64,000 nucleotides of DNA. Origin: an uncultured Cytophagales bacterium (GTDB lineage Bacteria; Bacteroidota; Bacteroidia; Cytophagales; Cyclobacteriaceae). The notes below the pieces were generated by a model. That model searched no databases and was not told the DNA's origin. It was given only the letters and a program-made list of their open reading frames with translations. The translations under genes were made by a program, and so were the position numbers. The stretch spans positions 62,001 to 126,000 of the forward strand of contig CAJXNP010000011.1 in assembly GCA_913057175.1 (NCBI GenBank), read 5' to 3'. Positions 44,424 to 55,011 of this stretch are shown in pieces. Numbering within the stretch: the stretch's first letter is position 1; each line of letters begins with the position of its first letter.

Positions 44424-47009
44424 TTATTTGATAAGATTTATTATTCCTTTGAAAGTTTTGTTGGAATAAATCAACGTGTAGTAGTAGACACCATTGCTTT
44501 TATTGTCACCATCCCAGCGAAATTCTCTTTGCGAAGATTCAAACACTTTCTGACCCCAGCGATTGTAAATAATAATTTCTTCAAAGGTATTCTCGCAATT
44601 GTCAATTGGAAGATCCGGGATGTAAAAAACTTCGTTGATATTATCCTCAGTATTGGGAGTAAAAGCATTGGGAGGAAGGAAATCATAATTCACAAATTTA
44701 TCCTGGATAACAATCGTAAAATCCAAAACTGAACTATCCGGGACGAAACATTTATTATCCTCAGATCGAATAGTGAATGGGTATATTCCCGCCTGATATC
44801 CTTCTGTCAATAGATCACATGTAGCGGACCAGGTAAAATTTGCAAAAGACGTAGAACCCTGGGAAGTTGTGTTAAACTGAATACCATAAATTTCATTAAA
44901 ATTTGAATAATCAATAAGCTCCAGGCTGACCATATCTCCATCAGGATCTGTACTTGTAACAGGCAATGAGATATTTTGACCAACCTCAAAATAAATTGAG
45001 TCTGGGCTAGTCAAATTATTTACCCTGATTATTGGTGGATTATTATCAGGAGGAAGCAATTTAAATTTCATGGAAATTGTATCAGCGTTGGGTTGCTTAC
45101 ATTTATCAAAGTCCTCCACTATCAACCATATTTCCAGGCTATCAACTGTGTTGATATTTACTGTTCCACATGGGATCTGCAAGTTAAAGTTACCCTGCAC
45201 CTCACCCTTGCCTACTAAATTTTCAAATTGAATACCAATGTCCTCCAAATCAAACCCATTCCCCACAGCATAGACAATCAAACTATCATCGACATTTGCA
45301 TCGATTGCCTGGACAATGAAACTCTTTAGTTCTTCAATTTTAATCGCGAAGGTCGTGTCGTTAGTCGATCCATTTAGAAATAACTCAGGCACATTGTTTG
45401 GAGGCAACTCAATATCCACTGAATAATAAAGTGTATCGGCGCTGTTTTTCAGGCATTCATCATAATCCTCCGCAATGACCATAAATTCAAAATGCGTTTT
45501 GTCGATAAATGAATACAATTCACAACTTGTATCCCAACTCAATTGATAATCCATTTGACCGGGTTGAGAATTGATCTCCAGTAATTCCAGACCAAATTCC
45601 TCCGGTTCAAAATCCAGCGGAACAATTTGCATGGACATAGAATCTCCGTCTGAATCGACCGCAGTAATTGGAAATAAATAGTTTCCGTCCTCACTTAATG
45701 TGAGAGTCTGGACCTTCTGGCCAGGTTGGGTAAATTGTGGGATAGCATTATCAGGTTGATTTACGGTGGCAGATATTCTTAATGTATCGATCAGTGATTG
45801 AGGGCATCGATTATCATAAACCAACAGATCTACAATTGCCGGATCATAAGAACCCTCGTTGATACATTGAGGCAGACAAAACTCAAATTTTAATGTGTCA
45901 TCTGGGTTTGTGATGAAACCGGAATTTATGGATAAACTATTATTAAGCGAGTCTGAAAAATTAACGGCGACAGCTCTTACCCTAATAAATTCACTGCTAT
46001 CACCATCATTAACTATTATTTCAAAACAAGTATCCTCGCCATAATTGATTGTAACATTGTCTATGTCCGGAAGAAACTGATTAGATCCCGGGGCTTTGGC
46101 CAGGATTTGAGGCTTATTCCCCGGAGGTGGGCAGTCCACGACAAAAAGTTGAAAATCCCTTATAACCTCTCCGATTTTCTCACCATCTCTAAACTCTTCA
46201 CACTTAACAGAAAAAACATATAGTCCTTCTTCGGCAGGAGTTACTCTCAATAGACCATCTTTTGTGATATTAAGCGGTTCCGGACCAGGTACCTGTAAGA
46301 TGCTATCATACCCTTCATTCCAGTTGATCAGAGGATGAGGCTTAGGCTTCGGAACAGGTAATGGATTGGGATTTATTCCTGCCTCTGAGCTATTCAATGG
46401 TGTTACAAGACTATAAGTCAATGAATCTCCATCCTGATCAAACCCTTTAAAATCAGCATAATAGAACTGATTGATACAAGCATAATCCCTGAGAGGTGGA
46501 AACAAGGTTGGTGTGGAATTGATAAACCTCTCTCCATTCTTCATTAAAGGTGAGAATTCAATATAGAATGTCTGTCCCGTAATATCAGGAGACATAACAT
46601 TGGTAATGTTATGATTGCGACAGCATCTTTCCCATACCATATAATAACCTTCCGGATCATCAAAATCGCCTGGTGAAAGTTCTACCACTCTTTCATAGAC
46701 TAATCGCTTGGTAATGATTATATTATTTGTACAACTTGGGTTTGAATAAGGAATGATTTCATCCTCTGTCAGGTACATCGTCACATTCCTCACATAGATG
46801 TCGTCGCTTTTTCGAAAAATAGAGGCACTTACTGAATCATCCTGTGCTTGAGGATTACCATAAATGTCATCAAAATATTGAATTTGCCTGAATAAATAGG
46901 TGTTGTCTTCAATGTGAACGATCTCAAATTCTCCTCCAACAATGTGTGTGGCAAAAGATGAAATACCTATAAAAAAAATTACCAGGAAGGTCAGTAATAA
47001 TCTCGTCAT
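44424..47009 (-). CDS. Secreted multidomain protein with T9SS type-B (CHU_C) sorting domain
   Basis: 861 residues: signal peptide LLLTFLVIFFIGISSFA, an N-terminal Cys-containing beta domain starting THIVGGEFEI (about 21-290), two to three repeated beta-sandwich domains rich in Asp/Asn (blocks such as AVDSDGDSMSMQIVPLDF, AIDANVDDSLIVYAV, STDPDGDMVSLELID, each opening with a P-x-(F/I) strand), and the gliding-motility-associated C-terminal domain with FTPNTEDNINEVF, IYNRWGQKVFESS, FRWDGDNKSNGVYYYTLIY. This places it on the cell surface or in the medium through the type IX system. The THIVGGEF N-domain recurs in many Cytophagales surface proteins; its ligand is unknown. Confidence 0.9.
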   Translation of the reverse strand: MTRLLLTFLVIFFIGISSFATHIVGGEFEIVHIEDNTYLFRQIQYFDDIYGNPQAQDDSVSASIFRKSDDIYVRNVTMYLTEDEIIPYSNPSCTNNIIITKRLVYERVVELSPGDFDDPEGYYMVWERCCRNHNITNVMSPDITGQTFYIEFSPLMKNGERFINSTPTLFPPLRDYACINQFYYADFKGFDQDGDSLTYSLVTPLNSSEAGINPNPLPVPKPKPHPLINWNEGYDSILQVPGPEPLNITKDGLLRVTPAEEGLYVFSVKCEEFRDGEKIGEVIRDFQLFVVDCPPPGNKPQILAKAPGSNQFLPDIDNVTINYGEDTCFEIIVNDGDSSEFIRVRAVAVNFSDSLNNSLSINSGFITNPDDTLKFEFCLPQCINEGSYDPAIVDLLVYDNRCPQSLIDTLRISATVNQPDNAIPQFTQPGQKVQTLTLSEDGNYLFPITAVDSDGDSMSMQIVPLDFEPEEFGLELLEINSQPGQMDYQLSWDTSCELYSFIDKTHFEFMVIAEDYDECLKNSADTLYYSVDIELPPNNVPELFLNGSTNDTTFAIKIEELKSFIVQAIDANVDDSLIVYAVGNGFDLEDIGIQFENLVGKGEVQGNFNLQIPCGTVNINTVDSLEIWLIVEDFDKCKQPNADTISMKFKLLPPDNNPPIIRVNNLTSPDSIYFEVGQNISLPVTSTDPDGDMVSLELIDYSNFNEIYGIQFNTTSQGSTSFANFTWSATCDLLTEGYQAGIYPFTIRSEDNKCFVPDSSVLDFTIVIQDKFVNYDFLPPNAFTPNTEDNINEVFYIPDLPIDNCENTFEEIIIYNRWGQKVFESSQREFRWDGDNKSNGVYYYTLIYSNKTFKGIINLIK

Positions 47010-47069
47010 AAGATTTCCAAAATAGGTCTAAAAATAGAAAAAATTAATCCTTTGCCAAGTCATATTCCT

Positions 47070-47077
47070 TAACTTTG
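47070..47077 (+). promoter_or_regulatory. Promoter -7 box for rlmD
   Basis: TAACTTTG followed by C. A TTTG occurs at 47051-47054 but the spacer is short (15 nt). With the start codon only 10 bp after this box, the transcript would be nearly leaderless. Confidence 0.45.
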
Positions 47078-47087
47078 CCGTTTTTCT

Positions 47088-48485
47088 ATGGCAGGTAAAA
47101 AAGTAATACTTAGAAATGTAGAAATTGTAACCTACGCAGCAGAAGGGAAATGCATCGCACGACACGATGGCATGGTTATCTTCGTAAAAGGCCTTGTGCC
47201 CGGAGATATCGCAGACTTGCAAATTACCAAAAAGAAAAGTCAGTATTTTGAAGCAAAACCCATCTCTATAGTAAAATATTCAAATGAAAGGGTTGAGCCT
47301 TTTTGTGAGCACTATGGAATATGTGGGGGATGTAAATGGCAACATTTGGATTATCAATACCAATTAAAATACAAGCAGCAACAGGTGGAAGATAATCTAA
47401 CAAGGATTGGAAAATTGACTTTTCCTACAATCAATCCTATTATTCAAAGTGACTTCACAAGATTTTACCGAAACAAACTTGAATTTACATTTTCAGACTA
47501 TAGATGGTTGACATTTGAAGAGGTGAGATCCGATCGAAAAATTGATCGCCGCGGAGTTGGTTTTCACATTCCACAGCAGTATGATAAAATTGTCGATATC
47601 AATCATTGTCATTTACAACCTGATCCATCAAATCAGATCCGTAATTTCATTCGGAAATTTGCCCTTGAAAACAACTTGTCTTTTTACAACATTCGTGAGT
47701 TCAAAGGCTTGTTAAGAAACCTGATCATCCGAAATACTACCGTGGATGAATGGATGGCCGTTGTACAGTTTGGCGAAAATGAACCTGAAAATATTGCTTA
47801 TCTAATGCATGCCATACGAACAAATTTTCCGGAAATCACCTCATTAAATTATGTGATCAATCAAAAAAAGAACGAAACCTTTTTTGACCTTGATGTGATC
47901 AATTATTCAGGAAATGAATGCATTTTTGAAAAAATGGGAGACTTAAGATTTAAAATAAGTCCTAAATCCTTTTTTCAAACCAATTTTCACCAAGCCCAAA
48001 AATTATATGACAAAACCAGGGAATTTGCAGGTCTGACAGGCAAAGAGGTAGTCTACGACCTTTATACCGGAACCGGAACCATTGCCTTGTACCTGGCTGA
48101 TGTCGCTGTTAATGTAATCGGCATTGATAATGTACCCCAGGCAATAGAAGACGCACAGGAAAATGCTGCTGTCAATCAAATTAATAATGCGACTTTCCTG
48201 GCCGGGGATGCAAAGGAAATGTTTAATGAGGCATTGTTTCATGAATATGGTGCCCCGGATGTATTAGTGGTTGATCCTCCAAGAGCAGGGATGCACGAGG
48301 ACCTAATCAAGGTAATTTTGCAGGTATTACCCAAAAAAATCGTTTACGTAAGTTGTAATCCTGCTACCCAGGCCAGAGACCTGGCATTGATGTGTGACCG
48401 GTATAAAATTGAAAAAGTGCAACCTTTGGATATGTTTCCTCACACCCATCATATTGAGAATATTGTGTTGTTAAATCGTATGTAA
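47088..48485 (+). CDS. rlmD: 23S rRNA (uracil-C5)-methyltransferase RlmD-like
   Basis: 465 residues: N-terminal TRAM domain (about 1-60), an Fe-S cluster loop FCEHYGICGGCKWQH (about 78-92), and the class I methyltransferase domain with FFQTNFHQAQKLYD, VYDLYTGTGTIALYLA (SAM), VVDPPRAGM and the catalytic VYVSCNPATQARDL with its Cys. The family methylates U1939 or U747 of 23S rRNA or U54 of tRNA; RlmD is the usual label in Bacteroidota. It is co-directional with a small conserved gene starting 2 bp after its stop, and divergent from the CHU_C protein gene. Confidence 0.92.
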   Translation: MAGKKVILRNVEIVTYAAEGKCIARHDGMVIFVKGLVPGDIADLQITKKKSQYFEAKPISIVKYSNERVEPFCEHYGICGGCKWQHLDYQYQLKYKQQQVEDNLTRIGKLTFPTINPIIQSDFTRFYRNKLEFTFSDYRWLTFEEVRSDRKIDRRGVGFHIPQQYDKIVDINHCHLQPDPSNQIRNFIRKFALENNLSFYNIREFKGLLRNLIIRNTTVDEWMAVVQFGENEPENIAYLMHAIRTNFPEITSLNYVINQKKNETFFDLDVINYSGNECIFEKMGDLRFKISPKSFFQTNFHQAQKLYDKTREFAGLTGKEVVYDLYTGTGTIALYLADVAVNVIGIDNVPQAIEDAQENAAVNQINNATFLAGDAKEMFNEALFHEYGAPDVLVVDPPRAGMHEDLIKVILQVLPKKIVYVSCNPATQARDLALMCDRYKIEKVQPLDMFPHTHHIENIVLLNRM

Positions 48486-48487
48486 GC

Positions 48488-48865
48488 ATGAGTATTTTTG
48501 AGAATGATCCTGAATTGAATGGAAAATACCTTGGTACAATCTCTAAGGATTTTGTAAAAGTCGCGGACAATTTAAAAGAAGCTTCCTATCAGATCCGGAC
48601 AAGGGGATTTTCTGATTTTCCCATATTTCCTATTTCAAAATCGGAAATATCAATTGGGCAGTTGTTGATAAGTAAAACAGACCTCGATCTGGATTGGAAT
48701 TACCACGCTTCTTATGTAGATGAATTTATTCAGCGCAAGCTAATGAAAAATGAAAAACTTGAGGAGTTTAAACGAATCTACAAAGATCCCGACGAGTTTT
48801 GTTGTCTATTTGTTGTAGATGAAGAGTTTACCAATTTTTTGTTTATTCCATACCCTGATGAATAA
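48488..48865 (+). CDS. Conserved hypothetical protein downstream of rlmD
   Basis: 125 residues, no signal peptide or membrane segment. It is acidic and aromatic with alternating helix and strand (GKYLGTISKDFVKVADNLKEASYQIRTR; FCCLFVVDEEFTNFLFIPYPDE). I recognise it as a conserved type of Cytophagales small protein but not as a known domain. Only 2 bp separate it from the rlmD stop codon, so it is made from the same mRNA. Its stop is adjacent to the end of the convergent acylphosphatase gene. Confidence 0.7.
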   Translation: MSIFENDPELNGKYLGTISKDFVKVADNLKEASYQIRTRGFSDFPIFPISKSEISIGQLLISKTDLDLDWNYHASYVDEFIQRKLMKNEKLEEFKRIYKDPDEFCCLFVVDEEFTNFLFIPYPDE

Positions 48866-49135
48866 CTATCGGGTAATCTGAAACCCTGAATAACCTTTCA
48901 TTTCGGTATTCTCTTCTTCAACCCTTATAACTTTTGACCAGGCCGGACCTTTATTGCATTTTATTAAAAATTGCTCAATCTCATCGTCATCACCCTCTGC
49001 TTCGATGTACACCGAACCGTCTTGTCTGTTTCTTACAAATCCATTGATTTTAAGTGATTCCGCCACCCTTGATATGAATGCACGATAACCGACACCCTGA
49101 ACAAGACCAAAAACCTTAATGACTTTAGCCTTCAT
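48866..49135 (-). CDS. acyP: Acylphosphatase
   Basis: 89 residues with the catalytic Arg in GLVQGVGYRAF (about R18) and the catalytic Asn in LKINGFVRNRQDGSVYIEAEG (N36 region). It hydrolyses acyl phosphates such as acetyl phosphate or 1,3-bisphosphoglycerate in the cytoplasm. It overlaps the end of deoC by 11 bp, so the two genes form a unit. Confidence 0.95.
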   Translation of the reverse strand: MKAKVIKVFGLVQGVGYRAFISRVAESLKINGFVRNRQDGSVYIEAEGDDDEIEQFLIKCNKGPAWSKVIRVEEENTEMKGYSGFQITR

Positions 49136-49802
49136 AACCCAGGTTTATCTCCTGAATCCGCTTCATAATTTCCACACTTGAGGACATGCCAATCCTGTCT
49201 GCTCCGCTTTCAATCATCTTTAAAACCGTATCGACATCGCGAATACCTCCGCTTGCTTTCACACCTACATTGTTAGGAAGGCATTTGCGAATGAGCTTGA
49301 CGTCTTTTACAGTAGCTCCGTAAGGTGCATATCCGGTTGAGGTTTTTACAAAATCAGTTCCAGCATCCACACAAATTTTGCATGCTTCCACGATTTCATT
49401 TTCCGTTAAAAATGCTGTTTCAATGATAACTTTCATCAAACATCCATTTTGATGAACGAGATTAGCACATTTTGCCAACTCAATTTTAGTCCATGGGAGA
49501 TTTGATTTGAAGGATGAGACATTCATAACAATGTCTAACTCATTTGCTCCAAAATCAATGCATCTCTTTATCTCGTCCAGCTTGGTTTCAGTTAAATTAT
49601 AACCAAAAGGGAACCCAATAACGGTAACAAGTTGAAGTGGGGATTTAGATATCTCTGCAGCTGCTTTTTTTACCCAAAATGGTGGTACACAAACACCCAA
49701 AAAATTGTGCTCAAAAGCCTCATCAATTAATCTGGAAATATCTTTTTCCGAGATATCAGGTTTTAAAAGAGTGTGTTCTATAAATTGATTAATGTTATAC
49801 AT
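49125..49802 (-). CDS. deoC: Deoxyribose-phosphate aldolase
   Basis: 225 residues. The Schiff-base lysine lies in DFVKTSTGY (about K152), the second lysine in GVKASGGIRDVDT (about K181) and the acidic residue in LDIVMNVSSFKS; N-terminal IEHTLLKPD and C-terminal SGADRIGMSSSVEIM are typical. It cleaves deoxyribose 5-phosphate to acetaldehyde and glyceraldehyde 3-phosphate. Followed by acyP in an overlapping arrangement. Confidence 0.96.
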   Translation of the reverse strand: MYNINQFIEHTLLKPDISEKDISRLIDEAFEHNFLGVCVPPFWVKKAAAEISKSPLQLVTVIGFPFGYNLTETKLDEIKRCIDFGANELDIVMNVSSFKSNLPWTKIELAKCANLVHQNGCLMKVIIETAFLTENEIVEACKICVDAGTDFVKTSTGYAPYGATVKDVKLIRKCLPNNVGVKASGGIRDVDTVLKMIESGADRIGMSSSVEIMKRIQEINLGYEG

Positions 49803-49945
49803 AGCCTACCAAAGATTAAGAAATATTGGTTTGTTCGGTGGCTTAGCGTGTCAGCTCAATGAATTACCTGTGCATGTTTCGTGTCGGACAATATATTAAA
49901 AGAATCAAAAATTAAGAAAAAAATTATCCATAAATATTTTGAGGG

Positions 49946-50329
49946 TTAATGCACGATATTGCATTCCTTGCAGAGTTTTCTCTTTCCTGGCTTTCTCTTT
50001 TTTGGTTTCTTTTTGTGACCAAAATAGGCAGGATCTGAATATTGTGGCTTTTCCATTTGCTTATGCATTTTTTTATACTTTTTAGCATTGGCCTCCATTA
50101 ACTCATGGTACTCATCTATTTTCTTCTCAAAATCGAGATTGTTGTACTTAGCTTTTGACTTTTTCCGGGATTTCTTAGATTTCTTCTCGGCACTACCATA
50201 GGTAGCTCCTTCATCATATTCGAAAGTAAACACTGGTCTTTCCTTGCTTTCTTTTGAGTTCTGAGAAAAGGCTTCTCCAACAAAAAAAATCATTAGAAAA
50301 AAGAGTATAAATACAAAATATTTATTCAT
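49946..50329 (-). CDS. Small, strongly basic exported protein
   Basis: 127 residues from the ATG at 50329. Signal peptide YFVFILFFLMIFFVGEAFSQ, then a lysine/arginine-rich protein (SAEKKSKKSRKKSKAKY, FGHKKKPKKRKPGKRKLC) with a helical centre and a terminal CKECNIVH (two Cys and a His, possibly metal- or thiol-related). No domain known to me. The high positive charge and export suggest contact with anionic envelope polymers, which is inference. It precedes deoC on the same strand with a gap of about 140 bp and follows metG by about 60 bp. Confidence 0.65.
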   Translation of the reverse strand: MNKYFVFILFFLMIFFVGEAFSQNSKESKERPVFTFEYDEGATYGSAEKKSKKSRKKSKAKYNNLDFEKKIDEYHELMEANAKKYKKMHKQMEKPQYSDPAYFGHKKKPKKRKPGKRKLCKECNIVH

Positions 50330-50390
50330 AACACACAAACTGTTTTAACTAAAAACCCCTCAATTTAAAAAATATTGTAATAGATCCATT

Positions 50391-52454
50391 CTAACTAATG
50401 GTGCTTCCATTGGTGAGGCTTTCTTCCGGAGTGATAAATACGAGCTTACCATCGGGGTCTTCTGCAAGCAATATCATGCCTTGTGATTCAATCCCCATGA
50501 TTTTCCTTGGAGCCAGGTTAACAAGCATAGTCACTTTTTTTCCAACCACTTCTTCAGGTGAGAAATATTTTGCAATACCGCTTACTACGGTTCTTTGGTC
50601 TAGTCCGGTATCAACTTTAAGCTTCAATAATTTATTCGATTTTTCCACCTTTTCTGCTTCAAGAATCTCAACTATTCTCATATCCATTTTCATAAATTCA
50701 TCGAATGTACATAACTCTTTTGCTGGTGACATATTTATTGATTCTTTTTTGGTGTCTTTTTCGTTTAACTTTCTGGTATCAAGAAGCTTTTGAACCTGTG
50801 CTTCTATGACATCGTCCTCAATTTTTGCAAACAGTAATTCCGGTTGTTCAATTTTATGACTTTCAGACAATAATTCATGATCACCAATCGATGACCAAGT
50901 AGCATTATTAAAATTTAAAATATGTGAGATCTTTTTTGCCGTGAATGGAAGAAAAATCTCAGACAAGGAAGATAAGTTGGCCGCCACCTGAAGTGAAAGG
51001 TTTAAAATAGTACCAACACGCTTTTCATCCGTTTTAATTAGTTTCCAGGGCTCATTATCCGCGAGGTATTTATTCCCTGTTCTTGCTAAATCAATAAAAT
51101 GTGACAAGGCCTCCCTAAACTTAAACTTGTCCAGCGAATTGCTTACATTAACAGGTGTCTCTTTTAATTGGGCTATAAGTTTTTCATCTATTTCGAGCAA
51201 ATCACCTCTTTCTGGTATCTTCCCGTCAAAATACTTGTGAGTTAAAACAACGGCCCTGTTGATGAAATTTCCAAGAATAGCTACCAGTTCATTATTATTT
51301 TTAGCTTGAAAATCTTTCCAGGTAAAATCATTGTCTTTTGTCTCTGGCGCATTGGAGGTAAGGGTATAGCGCAACACATCCTCCTTGCCTGGCATCTCAT
51401 CCAGAAACTCATGAAGCCATACCGCCCAGTTTCTCGATGTTGAGATCTTATTTCCTTCCAGGTTTAAAAACTCATTGGCAGGAACATTATCGGGAACGAT
51501 AAATTCTCCATGTGTTTTGAGCATGGTGGGAAAGATGATACAATGAAAAACAATATTGTCTTTGCCAATAAAATGGACCAACCTTGTATCTTCCGATTGC
51601 CAATAGTCTTTCCAATCCTTTCCATTCTCATTTGCCCAATCAATGGTTGCAGATATGTAACCGATTGGTGCATCAAACCAAACATATAAAACCTTCCCCT
51701 CGGCTTCTTCCAGCGGGACAGGCACGCCCCAATCCAAATCGCGAGTGACTGCCCGCGGTTGCAACCCCTGGTCGATCCAGGACCTGCATTGCCCATAAAC
51801 ATTTGATTTCCATTCTTTATGATCCTCCAGGATCCATTTTCTCAACCAGTCTTCGTATTCGTCTAAAGGCAAATACCAATGCTTGGTTTCTTTTAGCACA
51901 GGCTTGCTACCACTTAACATCGAATTTGGATTGATCAATTCTGAGGGACTCAAAGTAGATCCACAGTTTTCGCATTGATCGCCATATGCCTCTTGATATC
52001 CACATTTGGGACAAGTTCCTTTGATGTATCGATCTGCGAGGAATGTCCGGGCTTCTTCGTCGTAGTATTGCTCGGAAAGAATTTCCCTGAATACTTTATT
52101 GTTATACAATTTTGTGAAAAAATCTGACGCAGTTTTATAGTGTGTCTTGCTTGTTGTTCTGGAATAGATGTCAAAGCTAATCCCAAACTTCTCAAATGAT
52201 TCCTTAATCATTTGATTGTATTTATCAGCAATTTCCTGGGGTGTAACGTTCTCTTTTTTTGCTCTTATTGTAATAGGAACCCCATGCTCATCAGAACCAC
52301 AAATAAATGCAACATCTTCTTTTTTTGATCTCAAATAGCGTACATAGATATCTGCAGGAACATATACACCCGCCAAATGACCAATATGGATGGGACCATT
52401 CGCATAGGGTAGCGCTGAGGTAATCGTATGTCTTTTGAAGGTTTTTTCAGGCAT
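50391..52454 (-). CDS. metG: Methionine-tRNA ligase
   Basis: 687 residues from the ATG at 52454 (an upstream in-frame TTG adds two residues). Class I motifs [12 protein letters not shown] and KISTSRN (the KMSKS equivalent) are present; a four-Cys zinc knuckle [17 protein letters not shown] (about 146-162) inserts in the CP domain; the anticodon-binding helical domain follows, and a C-terminal EMAP-II/Trbp111-like tRNA-binding domain occupies about 585-687 ([31 protein letters not shown]). It charges tRNA-Met. Single gene. Confidence 0.97.
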   Translation of the reverse strand: MPEKTFKRHTITSALPYANGPIHIGHLAGVYVPADIYVRYLRSKKEDVAFICGSDEHGVPITIRAKKENVTPQEIADKYNQMIKESFEKFGISFDIYSRTTSKTHYKTASDFFTKLYNNKVFREILSEQYYDEEARTFLADRYIKGTCPKCGYQEAYGDQCENCGSTLSPSELINPNSMLSGSKPVLKETKHWYLPLDEYEDWLRKWILEDHKEWKSNVYGQCRSWIDQGLQPRAVTRDLDWGVPVPLEEAEGKVLYVWFDAPIGYISATIDWANENGKDWKDYWQSEDTRLVHFIGKDNIVFHCIIFPTMLKTHGEFIVPDNVPANEFLNLEGNKISTSRNWAVWLHEFLDEMPGKEDVLRYTLTSNAPETKDNDFTWKDFQAKNNNELVAILGNFINRAVVLTHKYFDGKIPERGDLLEIDEKLIAQLKETPVNVSNSLDKFKFREALSHFIDLARTGNKYLADNEPWKLIKTDEKRVGTILNLSLQVAANLSSLSEIFLPFTAKKISHILNFNNATWSSIGDHELLSESHKIEQPELLFAKIEDDVIEAQVQKLLDTRKLNEKDTKKESINMSPAKELCTFDEFMKMDMRIVEILEAEKVEKSNKLLKLKVDTGLDQRTVVSGIAKYFSPEEVVGKKVTMLVNLAPRKIMGIESQGMILLAEDPDGKLVFITPEESLTNGSTIS

Positions 52455-52517
52455 TTTCAAGAAATTTCCGCAAAGATAGAAAGATCTGGAAAGGTAGAAG
52501 AAATATGAAGGAAAAAC

Positions 52518-54677
52518 TTATATGGTAGGTAGCGTAATTTCGAATGTAGTGTTATCCTTAGGTCTTTTTAACTCGATGCGTCCCTTCAATTTTTCTACCG
52601 CTATCCTGGCTGCATATATCTCCAACCCTGTTCCATTCCTTCTTGGAGAACCTTTAAAAAAAACTTCAAAAACTTTATTAATATCCGAATCCATAATGCC
52701 AAACCCGTTGTCCTCGAATATTAGTTTCAATGAATCCTCACTGCCATTTTGAACAGTAAGGTTTACAAAGGCCTCTTTATTGATCGAAAAAAGGTAAGCA
52801 TTATTGATCATGTTCTCAATGATGGTAATAAATAAAGCCCGATCGCTGTTCCAGGTGCCTCTTTTTTTAAGGGAATAATTTACTTTTATACCCTTAGCCA
52901 GCTCGGCTTTGCCTGCAAGATCCATTCCAGCTTTTACACTTTTTTCAATATCAATTACTTCAAGGTTTGCAGGCCGTTGATACATTTCATGAACCTCTAT
53001 GAGCTTGATTAAGATCTTATTAGCTCTGTCTGAAATATTTTGAAGAGTATCAAAGTACTTAAGTGTATCATTATCCTTAGATTCCATCTGACCGATTTTG
53101 ATAATTCCCTGCATCGTTGCAATCGGTCCTCTGAGGTCATGTGAAGTTTTATAAATAAAATCATCAAGGTCTTTAACAGCCTTCTCTAATTTTACATTGG
53201 TATAGGCTAGCTCTTTTGTACGCGCTCTAACAGCAATTTCGAGCTCGCTATTAACATTCTTTAATAAGTCATTTTGATGTTTAATCGTATGCTGAGCCTC
53301 AGCCAACTGTTTATTCCTGCTTTCCAGTACCTCTTTTTGTTTTTCGATTTTATAATTACTGACACTAAGCTTTTTATTGATTTTATTGGTATTAATGTAG
53401 TTCCTGGTAACAATTATTATGAGTAGAATACTCAAAATCAGAACAATCACTAAAAGCTGGTTAAGCTTTTTCCGCTGATTGATATCCTGTTCCTTTTGGG
53501 CGATCACCTGCTGGGATTCTTCTTTTTGAACGAGTAACTGAATAGTAGCAACGTTTTTAGCCAATCCTTCATTAAAAATCTGATCGCCTGCTTCAGTGGC
53601 TAATTTTTGATAATAAAATGCACTGTCATAAATTTGCTGATCATCATAGATGGCAGCATATAAATTGTATACAAATAAATTGATTTGATTATCTTCTAGC
53701 TCAGTAGCCAACTTATTGCTCATTTTAAGATGGTCTTTTGCAACTCCATAATTCTGATTCTGGAATTCAATTTTGGCGAGATGAAAATGATTGTAGGCTT
53801 CAAGATATTCATCGCCGGTTTTTTGACTAAGCTCAAGCGACAAAATTAAGTATTTTCGAGCCAGATTTAGACTATTCATTCTGATATAGAGGTTTCCAAG
53901 TCCATCATAAATATAGGAAAGAGAAATCTCATCGTTTTTATCAACAAACTTAAGTGCTAAAAGGAGATTCTTTTCAGCCAACTTAAATTGCATAGCAGAG
54001 GTATAACTAAGGCCTAAATTATTAAAAACTGTTACAACGCTTGATGAATCTCCATCTGATAATTTTATGTCTAAAGCTTTATCAAAATACAAAATGGCAT
54101 TTTCGAAATCTTTAAGCTTATAATATATAAGTCCAATATTGTTTAAAGAGCTAAATAGTCTCGATGTATTTCCTAGTCTTTCTTTAACCTTCAATGATTC
54201 CTGATGATAAAACAGTGCACTATCGTAAAGATTTAATTGATAGTAGAAATTCCCTAGCTCTGTATAACACCTGTATAATTCTGAGTAGATATTTGCCTTC
54301 TTTGAGAGTTGTGTAGCCCTATCCAGATATTCCTTTGATTTTGATGCGTTATAGGTATTACTATACGAATATCCCAATTCAATTAGTGTTTGAATTTGAG
54401 ACAGTGTATCATGGATTAGCTCAGCCTCCTCCAATCCCAGTTGATAAAAATAGATTGAGCTATCTAAGTCGATGTCAAAAAATTCATAGCCAAGCTGATG
54501 CAATAGGTCAATCTTTTCCTCACCTTTAACCTTACCAAGCTGATCTGTCAGGCTATCAACCAGAATTGTACTATTCTCCTTAGCGGAAACAGAATTGACA
54601 AATAAACTTGAATTTGTCAGAGATAAAAAAAATATAAAATATACTCTCACTCTATTGCCTAAAAAGTAATTCCGCAT
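52518..54677 (-). CDS. TPR-containing membrane histidine kinase
   Basis: 719 residues. Signal peptide (YFIFFLSLTNSSLFVNSVSA), about eight tetratricopeptide repeats in the periplasm (about 60-385, with repeated NNIGLIYYKLKDFENAILYFDKAL-like units), one membrane helix (LLVIVLILSILLIIIVT, about 404-421), a coiled coil, then HisKA (H513 in SHDLRGPIATMQG) and HATPase_c (N-box IIENMINNAYLFS, G1 FEDNGFGIMD, G2 GTGLEIYAARIA). No receiver or response regulator is adjacent, so it is an orphan kinase. TPRs suggest it senses a protein partner in the envelope. Its kinase part resembles that of the propeller kinase at 58.3 kb (HDL-K/R-GPIA). Confidence 0.93.
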   Translation of the reverse strand: MRNYFLGNRVRVYFIFFLSLTNSSLFVNSVSAKENSTILVDSLTDQLGKVKGEEKIDLLHQLGYEFFDIDLDSSIYFYQLGLEEAELIHDTLSQIQTLIELGYSYSNTYNASKSKEYLDRATQLSKKANIYSELYRCYTELGNFYYQLNLYDSALFYHQESLKVKERLGNTSRLFSSLNNIGLIYYKLKDFENAILYFDKALDIKLSDGDSSSVVTVFNNLGLSYTSAMQFKLAEKNLLLALKFVDKNDEISLSYIYDGLGNLYIRMNSLNLARKYLILSLELSQKTGDEYLEAYNHFHLAKIEFQNQNYGVAKDHLKMSNKLATELEDNQINLFVYNLYAAIYDDQQIYDSAFYYQKLATEAGDQIFNEGLAKNVATIQLLVQKEESQQVIAQKEQDINQRKKLNQLLVIVLILSILLIIIVTRNYINTNKINKKLSVSNYKIEKQKEVLESRNKQLAEAQHTIKHQNDLLKNVNSELEIAVRARTKELAYTNVKLEKAVKDLDDFIYKTSHDLRGPIATMQGIIKIGQMESKDNDTLKYFDTLQNISDRANKILIKLIEVHEMYQRPANLEVIDIEKSVKAGMDLAGKAELAKGIKVNYSLKKRGTWNSDRALFITIIENMINNAYLFSINKEAFVNLTVQNGSEDSLKLIFEDNGFGIMDSDINKVFEVFFKGSPRRNGTGLEIYAARIAVEKLKGRIELKRPKDNTTFEITLPTI

Positions 54678-55011
54678 TACTAATTATAAATATAAATAAA
54701 CTAATTACATAATTATATATATCCTGCCACATAAGCAAAAATCAAATAGTACAGAAAATTATAAAAATATTTAAATTCCTTACATAAGTAATTATAACTT
54801 AAATAATATACAATTGTATTATTTCATGAATTTATAATTATTTTTATCAGTAATATAACAAAACAAGTAAAATGTACTGAATAAAGTTTATATTGTATTT
54901 TTCTAATATTTTATATAATAATTTTGATAATTCGGCTCCTTTCCGTATAATTGACTATGATTTTTTAATGAATTTTTTAAAAAAGATTGTAGGCTATTAA
55001 AATAAACTAAA
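54678..55011. other. Very AT-rich divergent promoter region
   Basis: About 330 bp between the TPR kinase (minus) and the small lipoprotein gene (plus), with long runs of A and T only. It must hold both promoters, but I could not place consensus boxes. No gene or hairpin of note. Confidence 0.5.
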
